Source of the DNA: Deltaproteobacteria bacterium | Lineage (GTDB): Bacteria > Desulfobacterota > Desulfobaccia > Desulfobaccales > 0-14-0-80-60-11 | Direction: 5' to 3' | NCBI GenBank assembly: GCA_016875015.1 | Contig: VGSJ01000017.1 | Span: 1 to 44,319 of the forward strand | DNA: 44,319 nucleotides | Shown here: positions 8,667 through 15,673 of the stretch, piece after piece | Layout of the letters: each line of letters starts with the position of its first letter | Numbering within the stretch: the first letter of the stretch is position 1 | The notes under the pieces: generated by a model | What the model was told of the DNA's origin: nothing | Database searches by the model: none | The model's input: only the letters and a program-made list of their open reading frames with translations | Program-made: the position numbers and the translations under genes

Positions 8667-9233
8667 TCACGGCCCCCCTCCCGCCCCTGCCAGGACCGCC
8701 ATGCCCACGGCGATGGCGACCCCGTAAGGTATCCCTTCGGTTAATTGGGCCGGAGACGGCGGGCGGGGGGGGCCGTCCGGCCGGCACAGGATCATATTGA
8801 GCAGGAAGACCCACCCCTCCTTGATTTTCCGCCAGAGGATGCCTTGCCACCCCAGATACCCCAGGGCGATGACCCCGCCGGCGATCCCCATGTAGCAAAA
8901 CAGAAATACGGTGAGCTTAGGCCCCAGCCAGGCCCCCAGGGCGGCCAGGGCCTTGACGTCTCCGGCCCCCATGCCGCCCCACAGGTAGGGCAGGATGAGG
9001 AAGGCGAATCCCAGGAGCATCCCCAGGACGCCGTCGGCCAGCCCGGGCAGGCCCTGGCTCATGAAGTTATAAGCCAGTCCGGCCACCGCGGTCCCTAAGG
9101 TCAGATAGTTGGGAATCCGCCGGGTCTTAAGGTCCCCCCAGGCGATCCACAGAGTAAGAGCCAGGGGTATGAGCAAATTCCCCCGGGAACTCATCCAACC
9201 GACCGCGTCAAGCATAGAACCGGCCACGGGCAT
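8667..9233 (-). CDS. tadV: TadV/CpaA prepilin peptidase (A24 family)
   Basis: This 188-residue integral membrane aspartic protease matures Flp prepilins. Both A24 catalytic motifs are visible: Asp in WGDLKTRRIPN (about 33) and the GMGAGDVKALAALG motif (about 85-98). Several hydrophobic helices follow. As in other TadV proteins, it lacks the N-terminal methyltransferase domain of PilD. A GAGAGGA ribosome-binding site precedes the ATG. It lies between the pilin cluster and cpaB. Confidence 0.9.
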   Translation of the reverse strand: MPVAGSMLDAVGWMSSRGNLLIPLALTLWIAWGDLKTRRIPNYLTLGTAVAGLAYNFMSQGLPGLADGVLGMLLGFAFLILPYLWGGMGAGDVKALAALGAWLGPKLTVFLFCYMGIAGGVIALGYLGWQGILWRKIKEGWVFLLNMILCRPDGPPRPPSPAQLTEGIPYGVAIAVGMAVLAGAGGGP

Positions 9234-9274
9234 CGTCCTCTCAGCCTGAAAGTTCAGCGTTCGGGGTCAGGGGC

Positions 9275-9379
9275 CTAAACCCACCGCCCCATGAGCATCA
9301 AGCTCAATACTGCCAACCCCATTGCTAACAGCGCCACCGTGGTCTGTAAGACCATCTCCCTGGTGCCTGCGTCTTTCAT
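9275..9379 (-). CDS. 34-aa hydrophobic protein paired with Flp pilin, copy 1
   Basis: The short frame runs from ATG at 9379 to TAG at 9275, with CCTCC upstream on the + strand acting as a Shine-Dalgarno sequence. The protein starts MKDAGTREMVLQTT and continues as one hydrophobic helix ending GRWV. The same frame is repeated at 9689-9793 with conservative changes (MKDDGAREMVLQTT...GRRV), and both copies keep exactly 34 codons. That conservation across a duplication argues for real translation. I do not recognise a family. A small membrane partner of the pilin is a guess. Confidence 0.55.
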   Translation of the reverse strand: MKDAGTREMVLQTTVALLAMGLAVLSLMLMGRWV

Positions 9380-9423
9380 GGGCTGGTCCCTCCTGTGATC
9401 CGGCGCCCAGTCAAGGGAAATTA

Positions 9424-9456
9424 GGCCCGGCGGGAGCGGCGCCATGCCGCCGGGCC
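9424..9456 (-). terminator. Hairpin after pilin copy 1 (attenuator-like)
   Basis: A strong inverted repeat, GGCCCGGCGG / CCGCCGGGCC, lies between the flp stop and the 34-aa frame and is followed on the minus strand by TAATTT. The copy at 9837-9869 is nearly the same. Such hairpins could stop part of transcription or protect the upstream mRNA, giving pilin mRNA in excess over downstream genes. Confidence 0.5.
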
Positions 9457-9475
9457 TCCATGATCCGTTAGATCA

Positions 9476-9637
9476 TTACTTGATCCCGGTTTCCGCTGCT
9501 TCAAACTTGGTTTTGAGGGTGGTCCCCAGAGTGGTGACCGCAGCGATGATCACCACTGCAATCAGCGACACCAGCAGGCCGTATTCCACCGCGCTCGCGC
9601 CAGACTCATCTTTGAAAAAATTCTTGATCCGTTCCAT
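9476..9637 (-). CDS. flp: Flp-type pilin, copy 1
   Basis: A 53-residue class IVb prepilin starting MERIKNFFKDESGASAVEYG, with an AGGAG site upstream. The short charged leader, the processing region GASAVEYGLL (Glu-Tyr at +5/+6 of the mature pilin, the hallmark of Flp pilins) and the hydrophobic helix are all present. It differs from copy 2 by a single residue (Ala-Ala instead of Leu-Ala near position 32). TadV next door should cleave it. Confidence 0.93.
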   Translation of the reverse strand: MERIKNFFKDESGASAVEYGLLVSLIAVVIIAAVTTLGTTLKTKFEAAETGIK

Positions 9638-9688
9638 GGTAATTCTCCTTTAATCCCGGAAATTTATTTTTCGTTCGAGGCCGGAAGC

Positions 9689-9793
9689 CTACACCCGCCG
9701 CCCCATGAGCATAATGCTCAATACGGTAAACCCCATTGATAACAGCGCCGCCGTGGTCTGTAAGACCATCTCCCTGGCGCCGTCATCTTTCAT
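9689..9793 (-). CDS. 34-aa hydrophobic protein paired with Flp pilin, copy 2
   Basis: The second copy of the 34-codon frame (see 9275-9379) runs from ATG at 9793 to TAG at 9689 with AGGAGGA upstream. Most of its differences from copy 1 are conservative or silent, such as Val-Ile and Arg-Trp near the C-terminus. It sits after pilin copy 2 exactly as copy 1 sits after pilin copy 1, so the duplicated unit is pilin plus this frame. Function is unknown. Confidence 0.55.
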   Translation of the reverse strand: MKDDGAREMVLQTTAALLSMGFTVLSIMLMGRRV

Positions 9794-9836
9794 GGGGGAT
9801 TCCTCCTGTGATCTGGCGCCCAGTCAAGGGAAATTA

Positions 9837-9869
9837 GGCCCGGCGTGGGCGGCGCCATGCCGCCGGGCC
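9837..9869 (-). terminator. Hairpin after pilin copy 2 (attenuator-like)
   Basis: Inverted repeat GGCCCGGCG / CGCCGGGCC between pilin copy 2 and its 34-codon partner, with TAATTT downstream on the minus strand. It matches the hairpin after copy 1. Confidence 0.5.
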
Positions 9870-9888
9870 TCCATGATCCGTTAGATCA

Positions 9889-10050
9889 TTACTTGATCCC
9901 GGTTTCCGCCGCTTCAAACTTGGTTTTGAGGGTGGTCCCCAGAGTGGTGACCGCAAGAATAATCACCACCGCGATCAGCGAAACCAACAGACCGTACTCC
10001 ACCGCGCTCGCGCCAGACTCATCTTTGAAAAAATTCTTGATCCGTTCCAT
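9889..10050 (-). CDS. flp: Flp-type pilin, copy 2
   Basis: A 53-residue Flp prepilin and the first gene of the tad transcript. I place the start at the ATG at 10050, which has GGGAGA in front and gives the standard length; the open frame running up to 10134 is not needed. The GASAVEYGLLVSLIAVVI core carries the class IVb processing site and assembly helix. The gene and its downstream partner were duplicated as a unit of about 400 bp, giving 9275-9637. Confidence 0.93.
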   Translation of the reverse strand: MERIKNFFKDESGASAVEYGLLVSLIAVVIILAVTTLGTTLKTKFEAAETGIK

Positions 10051-10620
10051 TTTTATTCTCCCTTTTTTTATGGTATTTGTTTTTCCATGTGGTTTTGGGT
10101 TTTTCCGGTTAATCAGCTTTTGAACTTTCGCCACGGGTATTCATGTTATGTGTCTTCGGCTCATCACCTCCCGGTCAGCTGACCTCAACCTTGCTCAACT
10201 ATTTTTTAAGATTGCTTAATGTAACTGGAATATGCTTGAAATCACTTCAGGCGTAAATCAGGCTGCCCCTCATTCTTCACCTCCAAACCCCTGGAAGTGA
10301 TCTGCGGGTAATTGCTGACTCGGATCGGGAAAACCCGGCGGTTTCTCGGGAGAAAAACCTTAGGAAGACGGGGTAAGCAGGAGAACTGATTGTTTAACTG
10401 CCTGATTTAACTAATTTTTATAAAACAGGCCCGGGCGGCGGCGGGGCCGGGGGAACCGGGGAGGGATTGGCCGGAGCATCAGGGATAACCTGAGAAAAAG
10501 GGAAACCGGCGATGGCGGGCCGGACAGGATGAAATCCGCAGCTTGCCGGCGCCTCCCCCCTCAACCGGTCATGCCAATATGCGCTCAAAAAGGCAATTTC
10601 CCTTCGTAGGATGCGTCTTA
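10051..10620. promoter_or_regulatory. Leader/promoter region of the tad operon
   Basis: There is no firm gene here. A perfect 12-bp palindrome, GGTCAGCTGACC, lies at 10173-10184 about 120 bases upstream of the first pilin and is a candidate operator. AT-rich sequence at 10200-10250 is the likely promoter zone; no clear sigma-54 site was seen. A Pro-rich frame of up to about 50 codons on the minus strand ends at 10418 (...PPAPPPPGPVL). It may be the tail of a lost gene. Confidence 0.4.
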
Positions 10621-10720
10621 TACCGTGTTCGTTTTGTAGGGGCGGGTTTGAAACCCGCCCCTACGAGAGATATCAATAGGTTATCTGGATGGTTTGTTTC
10701 ATTTCAAAGGGAACACGGTA
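10621..10720. repeat. 100-bp element with 10-bp terminal inverted repeats
   Basis: The segment starts TACCGTGTTC and ends with its exact complement GAACACGGTA. It encloses a near-perfect palindrome at 10636-10664 (arms GTAGGGGCGGGTTT / AAACCCGCCCCTAC around one base). It has no coding capacity and looks like a tiny non-autonomous mobile element carrying a REP-like hairpin. A further small palindrome (GGCGCG/CGCGCC) sits at 10736-10752. Confidence 0.55.
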
Positions 10721-10895
10721 TTACGCACCAAGAGCGGCGCGTGAGACGCGCCCTACGGATTTTAGCGCCTTGGGGAACCATTCTCCGGACCTGAAAATAC
10801 TTTTCTGAGAGCAACCTGGTATCAGAGGAGCGGCTAGAGTTATTATAGCCGCATGTCAATCCCGCGGCGAGGCGGCCCGCGGCCCATCCCGGGCC
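10721..10895. other. Intergenic stretch downstream of the AAA+ gene
   Basis: This holds a stem-loop at about 10832-10854 (GCGGCTA / TAGCCGC, nine-base loop) without a T run, and a GC-rich stretch just after the AAA+ gene stop. Transcription of that gene may end here. No gene is visible. Confidence 0.4.
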
Positions 10896-12233
10896 TTAGG
10901 CCACAAAATAGCTGTGGCAGGCCCGGTCCAGGTTTTCCGGGGTGAGGCGGGGAGCCACTTGGTGAAACCGGCAATAATCCAGGATCTGTTCCAGGAGGTC
11001 CCGGGGGTGACAGGCAGTCAGCGGGCGTTGGCCGTTGTCATAGTGCCGGCCCAGGAGATACTCCACCGCCTCCGGATCAAACTCCAGATGGTATTGATCG
11101 CAGCAGAGGCGGAAGATCTCCGCAAACTGGGTCCGGGTCACGTAATCCACCTTGACCTTGGAGCGCAGGCGGCGCAGAAAGGCGTCATCCACCAGGGTGT
11201 GGGGCTCAAGGTTGGTGGCAAAGACAATGAACTGGTCAAAGGGGATGGCGAACTTCTGACCGGTGCGCAGGCGCAGGAAATCCTGGCGGTTTTCCAGGGG
11301 AATGATCCAGCGGTTGAGCAACTCCTGGGCCGGAAGGCGCTGGCGTCCGAAGTCGTCCATGACGAACACCCCGTTGTTGGCCTTTAACTGGAGCGGGGCC
11401 TCAAAATATTTGAGCGTGGGCTTATAAGCCAGGTCCAGCATGTCCAGGGTGAGTTCGCCCCCGACCGTCACCACTGGCCGGCGGCACCGCACCCACCGGC
11501 GATCCAATCTCTCCCCCCCTGAGACCGCCTCCTCCGAGGGCGCATGGGTGATTTCATCAAAGACCTGAATTACCTGGCCATCCACAAAGATGGCGTAGGG
11601 CACCAGGATTTCATCCTCCCAAATCCTGCTTAAACGTTGGGAAATGACGGTCTTGCCGTTTCCCGCGGGGCCATAGAGGAAAAGGGGCTTGCCGCTTACC
11701 GCCGCCACTCCCAAGTGCTCCAGGATCTCGGCGGACAGCACCAGCCCCTTCAAAGCCCGTTGGATGTGGTCGGGGGTGACGCCGGCCTTCCCGATACTCT
11801 GGCGGCTCACCTGTCGCCAGTAATCTTTAAGCGCCACCGGGGCCGGTCCCGTATAGGCGTCGTATTCCAGCAACTGCGCCGCCTGCCTCCTCCCACCGTC
11901 AGTCAGGGAATGCCGGTTAGCCAGACTCAAAGCAGTTACCACCGGATTCATGGGGTCGGGCCCCCGCACCTCAACCCACTTGGCCTTTTTTAAGTAGTCC
12001 AGCACCTGGGAGATGATGCTGGGCGAGATCTTCAAGCGTTCCGCCAGATCCCCCAGGGTGAAGACATCCATATAGAAGCAGTGCTTCAAGGTGAGTTGGC
12101 CCAGGAAGAGCGAGGGCAGGCCTAAATCCTGAAGTGACTGGGGCGCGGCGCGGCTCATCTCGCCTAAACCCCCGGCTTCCGGCCCGGGGACGCCGCCCGA
12201 CGCAACGCCGTAGCGGTTATCCATGGCATCCAT
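10896..12233 (-). CDS. AAA+ ATPase with N-terminal winged-helix domain
   Basis: This is a 445-residue cytoplasmic protein. Residues about 40-125 resemble a winged helix (DLAERLKISPSIISQVLDYL, then a wing with WVEVRG). The AAA+ module occupies about 160-440, with Walker A GPAGNGKT (188-195), Walker B GVFVMDDFG (near 290), sensor I IVFATNLEP and an arginine-rich stretch FLRRLRSKVKV. It is a MoxR-like/remodelling ATPase by overall pattern. Its substrate cannot be read from sequence. It stands alone as a minus-strand gene upstream of the pilus operon, so a link to pilus control is only positional. Confidence 0.8.
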   Translation of the reverse strand: MDAMDNRYGVASGGVPGPEAGGLGEMSRAAPQSLQDLGLPSLFLGQLTLKHCFYMDVFTLGDLAERLKISPSIISQVLDYLKKAKWVEVRGPDPMNPVVTALSLANRHSLTDGGRRQAAQLLEYDAYTGPAPVALKDYWRQVSRQSIGKAGVTPDHIQRALKGLVLSAEILEHLGVAAVSGKPLFLYGPAGNGKTVISQRLSRIWEDEILVPYAIFVDGQVIQVFDEITHAPSEEAVSGGERLDRRWVRCRRPVVTVGGELTLDMLDLAYKPTLKYFEAPLQLKANNGVFVMDDFGRQRLPAQELLNRWIIPLENRQDFLRLRTGQKFAIPFDQFIVFATNLEPHTLVDDAFLRRLRSKVKVDYVTRTQFAEIFRLCCDQYHLEFDPEAVEYLLGRHYDNGQRPLTACHPRDLLEQILDYCRFHQVAPRLTPENLDRACHSYFVA

Positions 12234-12609
12234 TCATCTCTCCCGGACCCTGGCGAAATAGCCTGAGCCGCCGGCCCGTCAAGGCTAACCCTCCCGCCGC
12301 CGGATGACGCGGTCCGGTCCGCAATGGTCGCCGGTTACTGAGATTATCGGCAGTCCGGCTTTATTTATTCAATTTGTCCTCTATTGATGAATGGAACCGG
12401 TTTCCCGATGGGGGATACAACCCAGGTAAAGGAAGGAAAGGTATGACTTCCAGATAGACGTGCGGGGTTTAAATCAAGTTGCGCTCATAGAAGTAAGAAA
12501 AGCTTACGGTCTGTAGGGGCGCACCCGCGTGTGCGCCCATCCTGAGGGCGGACACATGGGTCCGCCCACAAAAGATAAATTACTTGTATGATCGCAGTTT
12601 GGTATGAGA
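12234..12609. repeat. Intergenic region with paired palindromic repeats
   Basis: No gene is seen. Two GC-rich palindromic units lie back to back at 12512-12571 (GGGGCGCAC...GTGCGCCC and GGGCGGACAC...GTCCGCCC), the same family as at 8468 and 10636. The rest is unremarkable and probably holds the AAA+ gene promoter near 12340-12400. Confidence 0.5.
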
Positions 12610-12906
12610 CTACTTGTCACCCTTGGAGAGCTGCTTGGCCACCACCTTGCCGTTGACGAACTGAACGGTGATGGTGGCGTCTCCGGCTTTCCACTTGGAT
12701 ACGGTGCCGGAAAACACGGCCACGTCCACACTGGAGGATTCCGTGGGCTCCCCCAGGATGGCCGTCACCTGCGCCAGGGGCATGCCGGTTTGAATTTTCT
12801 CAAAGTTTTCCTGGGAAATTTTAGAGCCGCTGCACGACACCAGGCTCATGCAGATCACCAGACTTAAAGCCACTGCCCTCAGTTGATACAATCGACGCAA
12901 CGCCAT
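12610..12906 (-). CDS. Small lipoprotein (SmpA/BamE-like fold)
   Basis: A 98-residue protein from the ATG at 12906, which has a perfect GGAGG six bases upstream; longer starts lack this. A signal peptide with a lipobox (LVSC, cleavage before Cys near residue 25) predicts lipidation. The mature part, with FEKIQTGMPLAQVTAILGEP followed by beta strands, has the pattern of the SmpA/OmlA (BamE)/DUF3862 family of small outer-membrane-associated lipoproteins. It lies just upstream of the tail of the MBL hydrolase gene, in the same direction. Its specific role is unknown. Confidence 0.78.
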   Translation of the reverse strand: MALRRLYQLRAVALSLVICMSLVSCSGSKISQENFEKIQTGMPLAQVTAILGEPTESSSVDVAVFSGTVSKWKAGDATITVQFVNGKVVAKQLSKGDK

Positions 12907-12940
12907 AGGAAACCTCCGGGTTTTTTCAGATATCTCGAAC

Positions 12941-13696
12941 TCACACGGCGAGGCGCAGGCCGTCTTCGGCCCGCAGGACCTCTCCGGAAAACTCTTGGGC
13001 TGCCAGGGCCACCACGTCCACTTCATCGCAGGGCGGGTAGAAGTGAGTCAGGAGCACCCTCCCCACCCCGGCTTTGGCCGCCAGGCGTCCGGCTTCCCGG
13101 GGGGTGAGGTGCCCCGGGACCTTGAAGGGATTGGCGGCCTCCAGCACCAGGAGGTCAGCCCCCCGGGCCAGATCCACCAGGAAGTCGCTCTCATCCGTAT
13201 CCCCGGAATAGACCAGGGACCGGCCTTCGGCCTCCACCCGGTAGGCCAGGCTCCCTTCGGCGTGATTGGTGGGGGCGCTCCGGATCAACAGGCCTGCTTC
13301 CCGCACCTCATCCGGGCCGTCCGGGGCGAGTTCCCGGAGGTCCATGAGGCCCGGGGGCGGCTCCACCCACCCCGCAAAGGCTTCCATGAGCCGGTGGTGA
13401 AACCGGGCAAACCCCCGGGCGGCCAAAAGGCGGAAGGGCTCCTGGCGGGTGTAGCCCAGGGAGTAGCGGGTGGCAAACAAAAAAGGGATGAGGTCCCCCA
13501 CGTGGTCGGGATGGAGATGGGTCAGGGCCAGAACGTCGATGGCCGAGAAATTGAGGCCGACGCGCAACAGGGACCGCAGGCTGCCGGCACCCAGGTCCAG
13601 GACCAGGAGCCGGCCGGCGGCCTTGAGCGCCAGGCACGGCGACCCCCGGCGCAGGGAGGGCACCCCGGTGCCTGACCCGATGACGATCAGTTCCAA
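12941..13696 (-). CDS. MBL-fold metallo-hydrolase (RNase Z-like)
   Basis: This 251-residue enzyme has the metallo-beta-lactamase metal-binding set: HLHPDHVGD (about 62-69), a His in the NHAEGS segment, Asp in YSGDTDES and a C-terminal His in LLTHFYP. The first strand VIGSGTGVPSLRRGSPC and overall length match the RNase Z/ElaC-like branch. It lacks the long exosite arm typical of true RNase Z, so a general phosphodiesterase or hydrolase role is as likely. It is a single gene with no obvious pathway neighbour. Confidence 0.85.
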   Translation of the reverse strand: MELIVIGSGTGVPSLRRGSPCLALKAAGRLLVLDLGAGSLRSLLRVGLNFSAIDVLALTHLHPDHVGDLIPFLFATRYSLGYTRQEPFRLLAARGFARFHHRLMEAFAGWVEPPPGLMDLRELAPDGPDEVREAGLLIRSAPTNHAEGSLAYRVEAEGRSLVYSGDTDESDFLVDLARGADLLVLEAANPFKVPGHLTPREAGRLAAKAGVGRVLLTHFYPPCDEVDVVALAAQEFSGEVLRAEDGLRLAV

Positions 13697-13774
13697 GGCC
13701 TTTTATTTCTCCTCAGTTATCCTGGGCGGCGCGACTTTTTATCAGTTTCAGCGTTTGGGGCGAAAAGGTTAAAA

Positions 13775-13846
13775 GGGGAAAAGGCGAAAGGGATTTAGAA
13801 AAAAATCTAGCCCCGGCGTTTCGGTTCTCATCCTTTTCGCCTTTTT
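13775..13846. terminator. Long stem-loop between MBL and ferritin genes
   Basis: A GGGGAAAAGGCGAAAGG-type arm and its complement CCTTTTCGCCTTTTTCCC flank a loop of about 40 bases. The A-rich left arm gives a T run on the minus strand, so this can terminate transcription of the ferritin-like gene. The right arm could serve + strand transcripts. Confidence 0.45.
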
Positions 13847-13871
13847 CCCTCTTCCCCTTTTTCCCTCTTTT

Positions 13872-14402
13872 CTAAGCCCCATCCACGTTGCTCATCTGGG
13901 TAACGTAGAACCAGTCTTCCGGCAGGGTCAGGTAGTTGTGCATGTCCATCAGGGTCAGGTAGTGACCCCGCTCTTCGTGGGCCACGCTCATGAAAAAGCG
14001 CCGGGCCAGGGGGCTGGTGGTTTCCTTGGCCAGCTTGGTGTAGTAGTCGATGGAACACTCCTCCATCTTGATGCCGGTCTTCAGCGCCTGGAGATCATCG
14101 TCGCCACCCGTGCCCTGCTCATCCTTGGTCATAGCCATGACGCAGACATAGGGTTCGTGCTGCGGCGGCTTGAAGGCCGCTATGGTCTCGGTCCAGCCCG
14201 CGTCCTGCTCCAGGCTCCGGTAGACCTCGTTAAATTTTTCGATGTGGTATTTTTCCGACTCCGCCAGGTACTCCATGATCTCCCGGACCCCTGGGCTTTT
14301 CACCTTTTTGGCCGCCTCCAGGTAGAACTGGCGGCCTTCGACCTCCATCCGCACCGCGTCCTTCAATGCCTTGAGCATATATTCCTGCACTTTCATGTTC
14401 AT
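13872..14402 (-). CDS. Ferritin-like/rubrerythrin-type di-iron protein
   Basis: A four-helix di-iron protein of 176 residues from the ATG at 14402 (or 174 from the Met two codons later, which is better spaced from GGGAG). Ligand-type motifs appear once per helix: MEVEGRQFYLEA, ESEKYHIEKF, MEECSIDYY and AHEERGHYLTLMD, that is E, ExxH, E and ExxH. It lacks a rubredoxin domain, so it is an erythrin-type ferritin-like protein rather than a full rubrerythrin. Such proteins protect against peroxide and oxygen in anaerobes. Confidence 0.85.
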   Translation of the reverse strand: MNMKVQEYMLKALKDAVRMEVEGRQFYLEAAKKVKSPGVREIMEYLAESEKYHIEKFNEVYRSLEQDAGWTETIAAFKPPQHEPYVCVMAMTKDEQGTGGDDDLQALKTGIKMEECSIDYYTKLAKETTSPLARRFFMSVAHEERGHYLTLMDMHNYLTLPEDWFYVTQMSNVDGA

Positions 14403-14745
14403 TGTCTCCCTTTCAGCCGTCTCCCGAGCGGTGACGTTCCGGTTACTGCCGCAGGCGCCACAACCCGTGCCTCTTTTCTCCCTCAACATAAGGTTCACAA
14501 TTCACCTTGTCAATTACCGGGAAGGCAGAACTCGGCCTCAATGGCCTTATCCGCAGGGATTGAGGGGTTCCCCGCGGTTGGCCGATTCTTTCGCCGGGCG
14601 GGAACCCGGAGGGTTTCCGCCCCCGGGGAATGACTGAACCCCGTCTGCCCTCGGTTTCGGACCGCAATCTGAGAATATCATGTTTGGCCCATTTTTTTAA
14701 GGATTATAGCCAGGTCCACCCTCGGGGACGCGCCGGGACTCCGCG
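14403..14745. other. Intergenic leader of the ferritin-like gene
   Basis: It contains an imperfect palindrome near 14595-14625 (GGCGGGAACCC / GGGTTTCCGCC) and no convincing gene. The ferritin-like gene's promoter should lie here, but I could not place its boxes with confidence. Confidence 0.4.
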
Positions 14746-14919
14746 TATAGCGATTGCCAAAAGTTTTTTCCTAGAGCGGAATCATTCTAATCCCCCCTAA
14801 CCCCCCTTTATAAAAGGGGGGAACTACAGAGAATTGCTGGGAAAGTCCCCCTTTGAAAAAGGGGGATTTAGGGGGATTTGAGAACCTCCAAGGGGAAGGA
14901 ATTTATGGCAAACGCTATA
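14746..14919. mobile_element. 174-bp MITE-like element, copy 2 (inverted)
   Basis: Ends are TATAGCGATTGCCA and TGGCAAACGCTATA, enclosing the same CCCCCT/AGGGGG hairpin interior as copy 1 at 2666-2839, in the opposite orientation and with exactly the same length. It adjoins the end of an adhesin-like remnant, so it probably inserted into or next to that gene. Confidence 0.75.
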
Positions 14920-15201
14920 GAGGGCTTCGGGAGAGTTGCGGTGGCCGCGATGGTGGCCGGGGAGTCCAACTCCAGGATGCCGGCGCTGGAGGCGGACGCG
15001 GCCCGCAGGGCGCCGGAGGAGTTGGCGACGTTGCCCGAGATCCCCAAGCGGTTTGAGCCTCCCGAGGCGTAAACCTTGCCGCGGTTGGTTAGGGCGGCGG
15101 AGATTAGCCCCTATCCCCCAAAGTTGCTGCCGCGGTTGGTGAAAGAGCCCCTGGAGACTTTCAGTTCGCCACCGGTCATCACCACTGTGGGGAGATTCAG
15201 G
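14920..15201 (-). pseudogene. Remnant of a beta-helix/autotransporter-type adhesin
   Basis: On the minus strand one frame reads as repeated short beta-strand units such as SFTNRGSNFGG and LTNRGKVYASGG, followed by ISGNVANSSGAL. This is the repeat style of filamentous-haemagglutinin or autotransporter passenger domains. The frame has an internal TAG right after the first unit, no start codon, and is cut at its far end by the 174-bp element. It is therefore a dead fragment. The family call rests on the repeat pattern alone. Confidence 0.45.
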
Positions 15202-15234
15202 TGTACGTGCTATTGACAGAAATGGCCCCGGGAA

Positions 15235-15263
15235 TTGACAGGGGAATATCCTCTTGATATATA
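15235..15263 (+). promoter_or_regulatory. Promoter of the tRNA-Pro gene
   Basis: TTGACA at 15235-15240 and TATATA at 15258-15263 are separated by 17 bases, a near-consensus sigma-70 promoter ending 10 bases before the mature tRNA start. Confidence 0.8.
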
Positions 15264-15273
15264 ACATTGTTGT

Positions 15274-15350
15274 CGGGACGTGGCGCAGACTGGTAGCGCA
15301 CCTGAATGGGGTTCAGGGGGTCGGAGGTTCAAATCCTCTCGTCCCGACCA
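15274..15350 (+). tRNA. tRNA-Pro (anticodon GGG)
   Basis: The full cloverleaf can be drawn. The acceptor is CGGGACG/CGTCCCG with A discriminator and encoded CCA. The D arm is GCGC...GCGC. The anticodon stem CCTGA/TCAGG has loop ATGGGGT, giving anticodon GGG, which reads CCC/CCU codons. The T arm contains TTCAAAT. The 3' half is the attachment site of the integrated element that follows. The gene stays intact after integration. Confidence 0.95.
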
Positions 15351-15356
15351 GCAATA
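15309..15356. repeat. attL: left attachment repeat in tRNA-Pro
   Basis: This 48-bp segment covers the anticodon loop to just past the CCA and is identical to 31033-31080. The match extends 7 bases further left with one mismatch (G at 15308 against A at 31032). It marks the left boundary of the integrated element. Confidence 0.9.
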
Positions 15357-15455
15357 TCAAAGGGTTAGCTCAAATGGCTGACCTTTTTTATTTATCAAAG
15401 TAAAATATTACCCCCCAGTTAACCCCCTCAGATTTTCCACCTGGCTTTCAGGCTG
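15357..15455 (+). terminator. Terminator after tRNA-Pro and AT-rich element edge
   Basis: At 15363-15390 the stem GGTTAGC/GGCTGACC type hairpin is followed by TTTTTTATTTA, a rho-independent terminator for the tRNA. The rest of the stretch is AT-rich with no gene. Confidence 0.65.
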
Positions 15456-15563
15456 CCGATCCGGGAAAAAATTTGCTCAAAAAGGGTTAAGGGAAAATCC
15501 TGACCTTACCGATTAAATTTGTGCTATCATGGCTTTAAGGATTTAACAGAGGAAACTTTTTAG
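15456..15563 (+). promoter_or_regulatory. Duplicated leader/promoter repeat, copy 1
   Basis: About 110 bases starting CCGATCCG and ending GAGGAAACTTTTTAG recur at 16320-16435. Both copies keep a CTGACC/CTGACT -35-like box, a 16-base spacer and TGCTAT/TACTAT as -10. This copy lies about 110 bases before the first cargo gene. It probably drives cargo expression independently of the element's minus-strand genes. Confidence 0.6.
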
Positions 15564-15673
15564 GTCTAACTCTCAGGGAAAAGAGGGCACCAAATAATTT
15601 TTGAATGCTGTAGCTGATCCTGCCCCATACAAATCCTTCCTCCTTGTAAAATAGAAATTAAGGGAGAATGACT

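Noticed and set aside
8359-8898. Minus-strand 179-codon frame between cpaB and tadV
   Set aside because: It runs through palindromic repeats and overlaps the conserved C-terminal half of TadV in another frame.
9889-10134. Longer 81-aa form of the Flp pilin from an upstream GTG
   Set aside because: The second pilin copy begins at the equivalent of 10050, that ATG has the ribosome-binding site, and Flp pilins have short leaders.
10543-10794. 83-codon plus-strand frame in the intergenic region
   Set aside because: It reads through the palindromic repeats (GAGLKPAPTR is a typical repeat translation) and lacks a ribosome-binding site.
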